Of a stretch of 64,000 nt of DNA, positions 63,822 to 64,000 are shown one piece after another. The DNA is from Mesorhizobium sp. CA14 (GTDB lineage: Bacteria; Pseudomonadota; Alphaproteobacteria; Rhizobiales; Rhizobiaceae). How positions within the stretch are numbered: the stretch's first letter is position 1; the number at the start of each line of letters is the position of its first letter. The position numbers and the translations under genes were made by a program. The stretch is from assembly GCF_020165195.1 (NCBI RefSeq), contig NZ_JAIUHR010000001.1, forward strand, positions 186,001-250,000, written 5' to 3'. The notes under the pieces were generated by a model. It saw only the letters and a list, made by a program, of their open reading frames with translations, had not been told where the DNA came from and made no database searches.

Positions 63822-64000
63822 CTACTGCTTCGCCTTCTCATCCCCCGGCAGGACGTAGTCCGTCCCTTCCCAAGGAGAAAGAAAATCGAAATTGCGGAAT
63901 TCCTGCTTGAGCTCGACCGGCTCGTAGATGACCCGCTTGGCCTCGTCGTCGTAGCGAACCTCGACGAAACCGGTCAGCGGGAAATCCTTGCGCAGCGGAT
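63822..64000 (-). CDS. nuoC: NADH dehydrogenase subunit C, C-terminal end (continues beyond window)
   Basis: The minus-strand frame ends with TAG at 63822-63824 and shows the last 58 or so residues of Nuo[43 protein letters not shown], the conserved ending of the 30-kDa subunit. The N-terminus and nuoA-B lie to the right of the window. It is transcribed into nuoD. Confidence 0.93.
   Translation of the reverse strand, partial: PLRKDFPLTGFVEVRYDDEAKRVIYEPVELKQEFRNFDFLSPWEGTDYVLPGDEKAKQ

Overview
The window looks like a chromosomal segment of a Mesorhizobium-like member of the Hyphomicrobiales (Rhizobiales). The evidence is the high GC content, the aerobic cobalamin pathway genes, the short proline-tRNA ligase, the gene order nuo - birA - rnj - mce - DUF1467 - proS - lolCD, and several families of rhizobial intergenic palindromes. 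Genes are dense, and many pairs overlap by the four bases ATGA, which suggests translational coupling.

Layout. (1) 1-12.5 kb, mostly plus strand: the end of a sarcosine oxidase operon (soxA partial, soxG), a DHA2 exporter, a nitroreductase, an XRE-cupin regulator, and a four-gene unit made of two 815-817-aa dimethylglycine/sarcosine dehydrogenase-like flavoproteins, a betaine-homocysteine methyltransferase-like protein and an aminotransferase. Together these fit stepwise demethylation of betaine to glycine. (2) 12.6-20.7 kb: a seven-gene minus-strand operon (ABC importer of the NMT1/THI5 type, CodA-like amidohydrolase, FAD oxidase, two flavodoxin-fold oxidoreductases) facing a RidA-like and a creatininase-like gene. 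The substrate is unknown. (3) 20.7-24.5 kb: a tyrosine phosphatase-like gene and cobalamin genes cobC, cobD, cobO and cobU, with cobC and cobD starting from overlapping divergent start codons. (4) 24.6-30.8 kb: ChaC, a truncated Rieske oxygenase relic, an MFS transporter, a DUF1624 membrane protein, an isoprenylcysteine methyltransferase-like protein, a MerR regulator and MgtE. (5) 31-39 kb: a regulator with a degenerate receiver domain followed by serine-cycle genes sgaA, mcl, mtkA, mtkB and ppc, which could assimilate C1 units released by the sarcosine/dimethylglycine oxidases. (6) 39.2-42.3 kb: tRNA-Leu(GAG), lipB, an M50-type protease fused to a SRPBCC-like domain, a 28-residue membrane peptide behind overlapping LexA boxes, and two copies of a palindromic repeat. 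(7) 42.3-64 kb, minus strand: nuoC (partial) through nuoN with a non-canonical extra gene between nuoF and nuoG, then birA, rnj, mce, DUF1467, proS, lolC and lolD. A plus-strand small RNA candidate lies between proS and DUF1467.

The most novel signals are the LexA-controlled mini-membrane peptide (41929-42071), the orphan promoter/terminator pair that implies a small RNA (45782-46009), the uncharacterised amidohydrolase operon, and the helix-hairpin-helix-like domain shared by the NuoE tail and the extra nuo-operon protein. No CRISPR array, rRNA, insertion sequence or prophage was seen.
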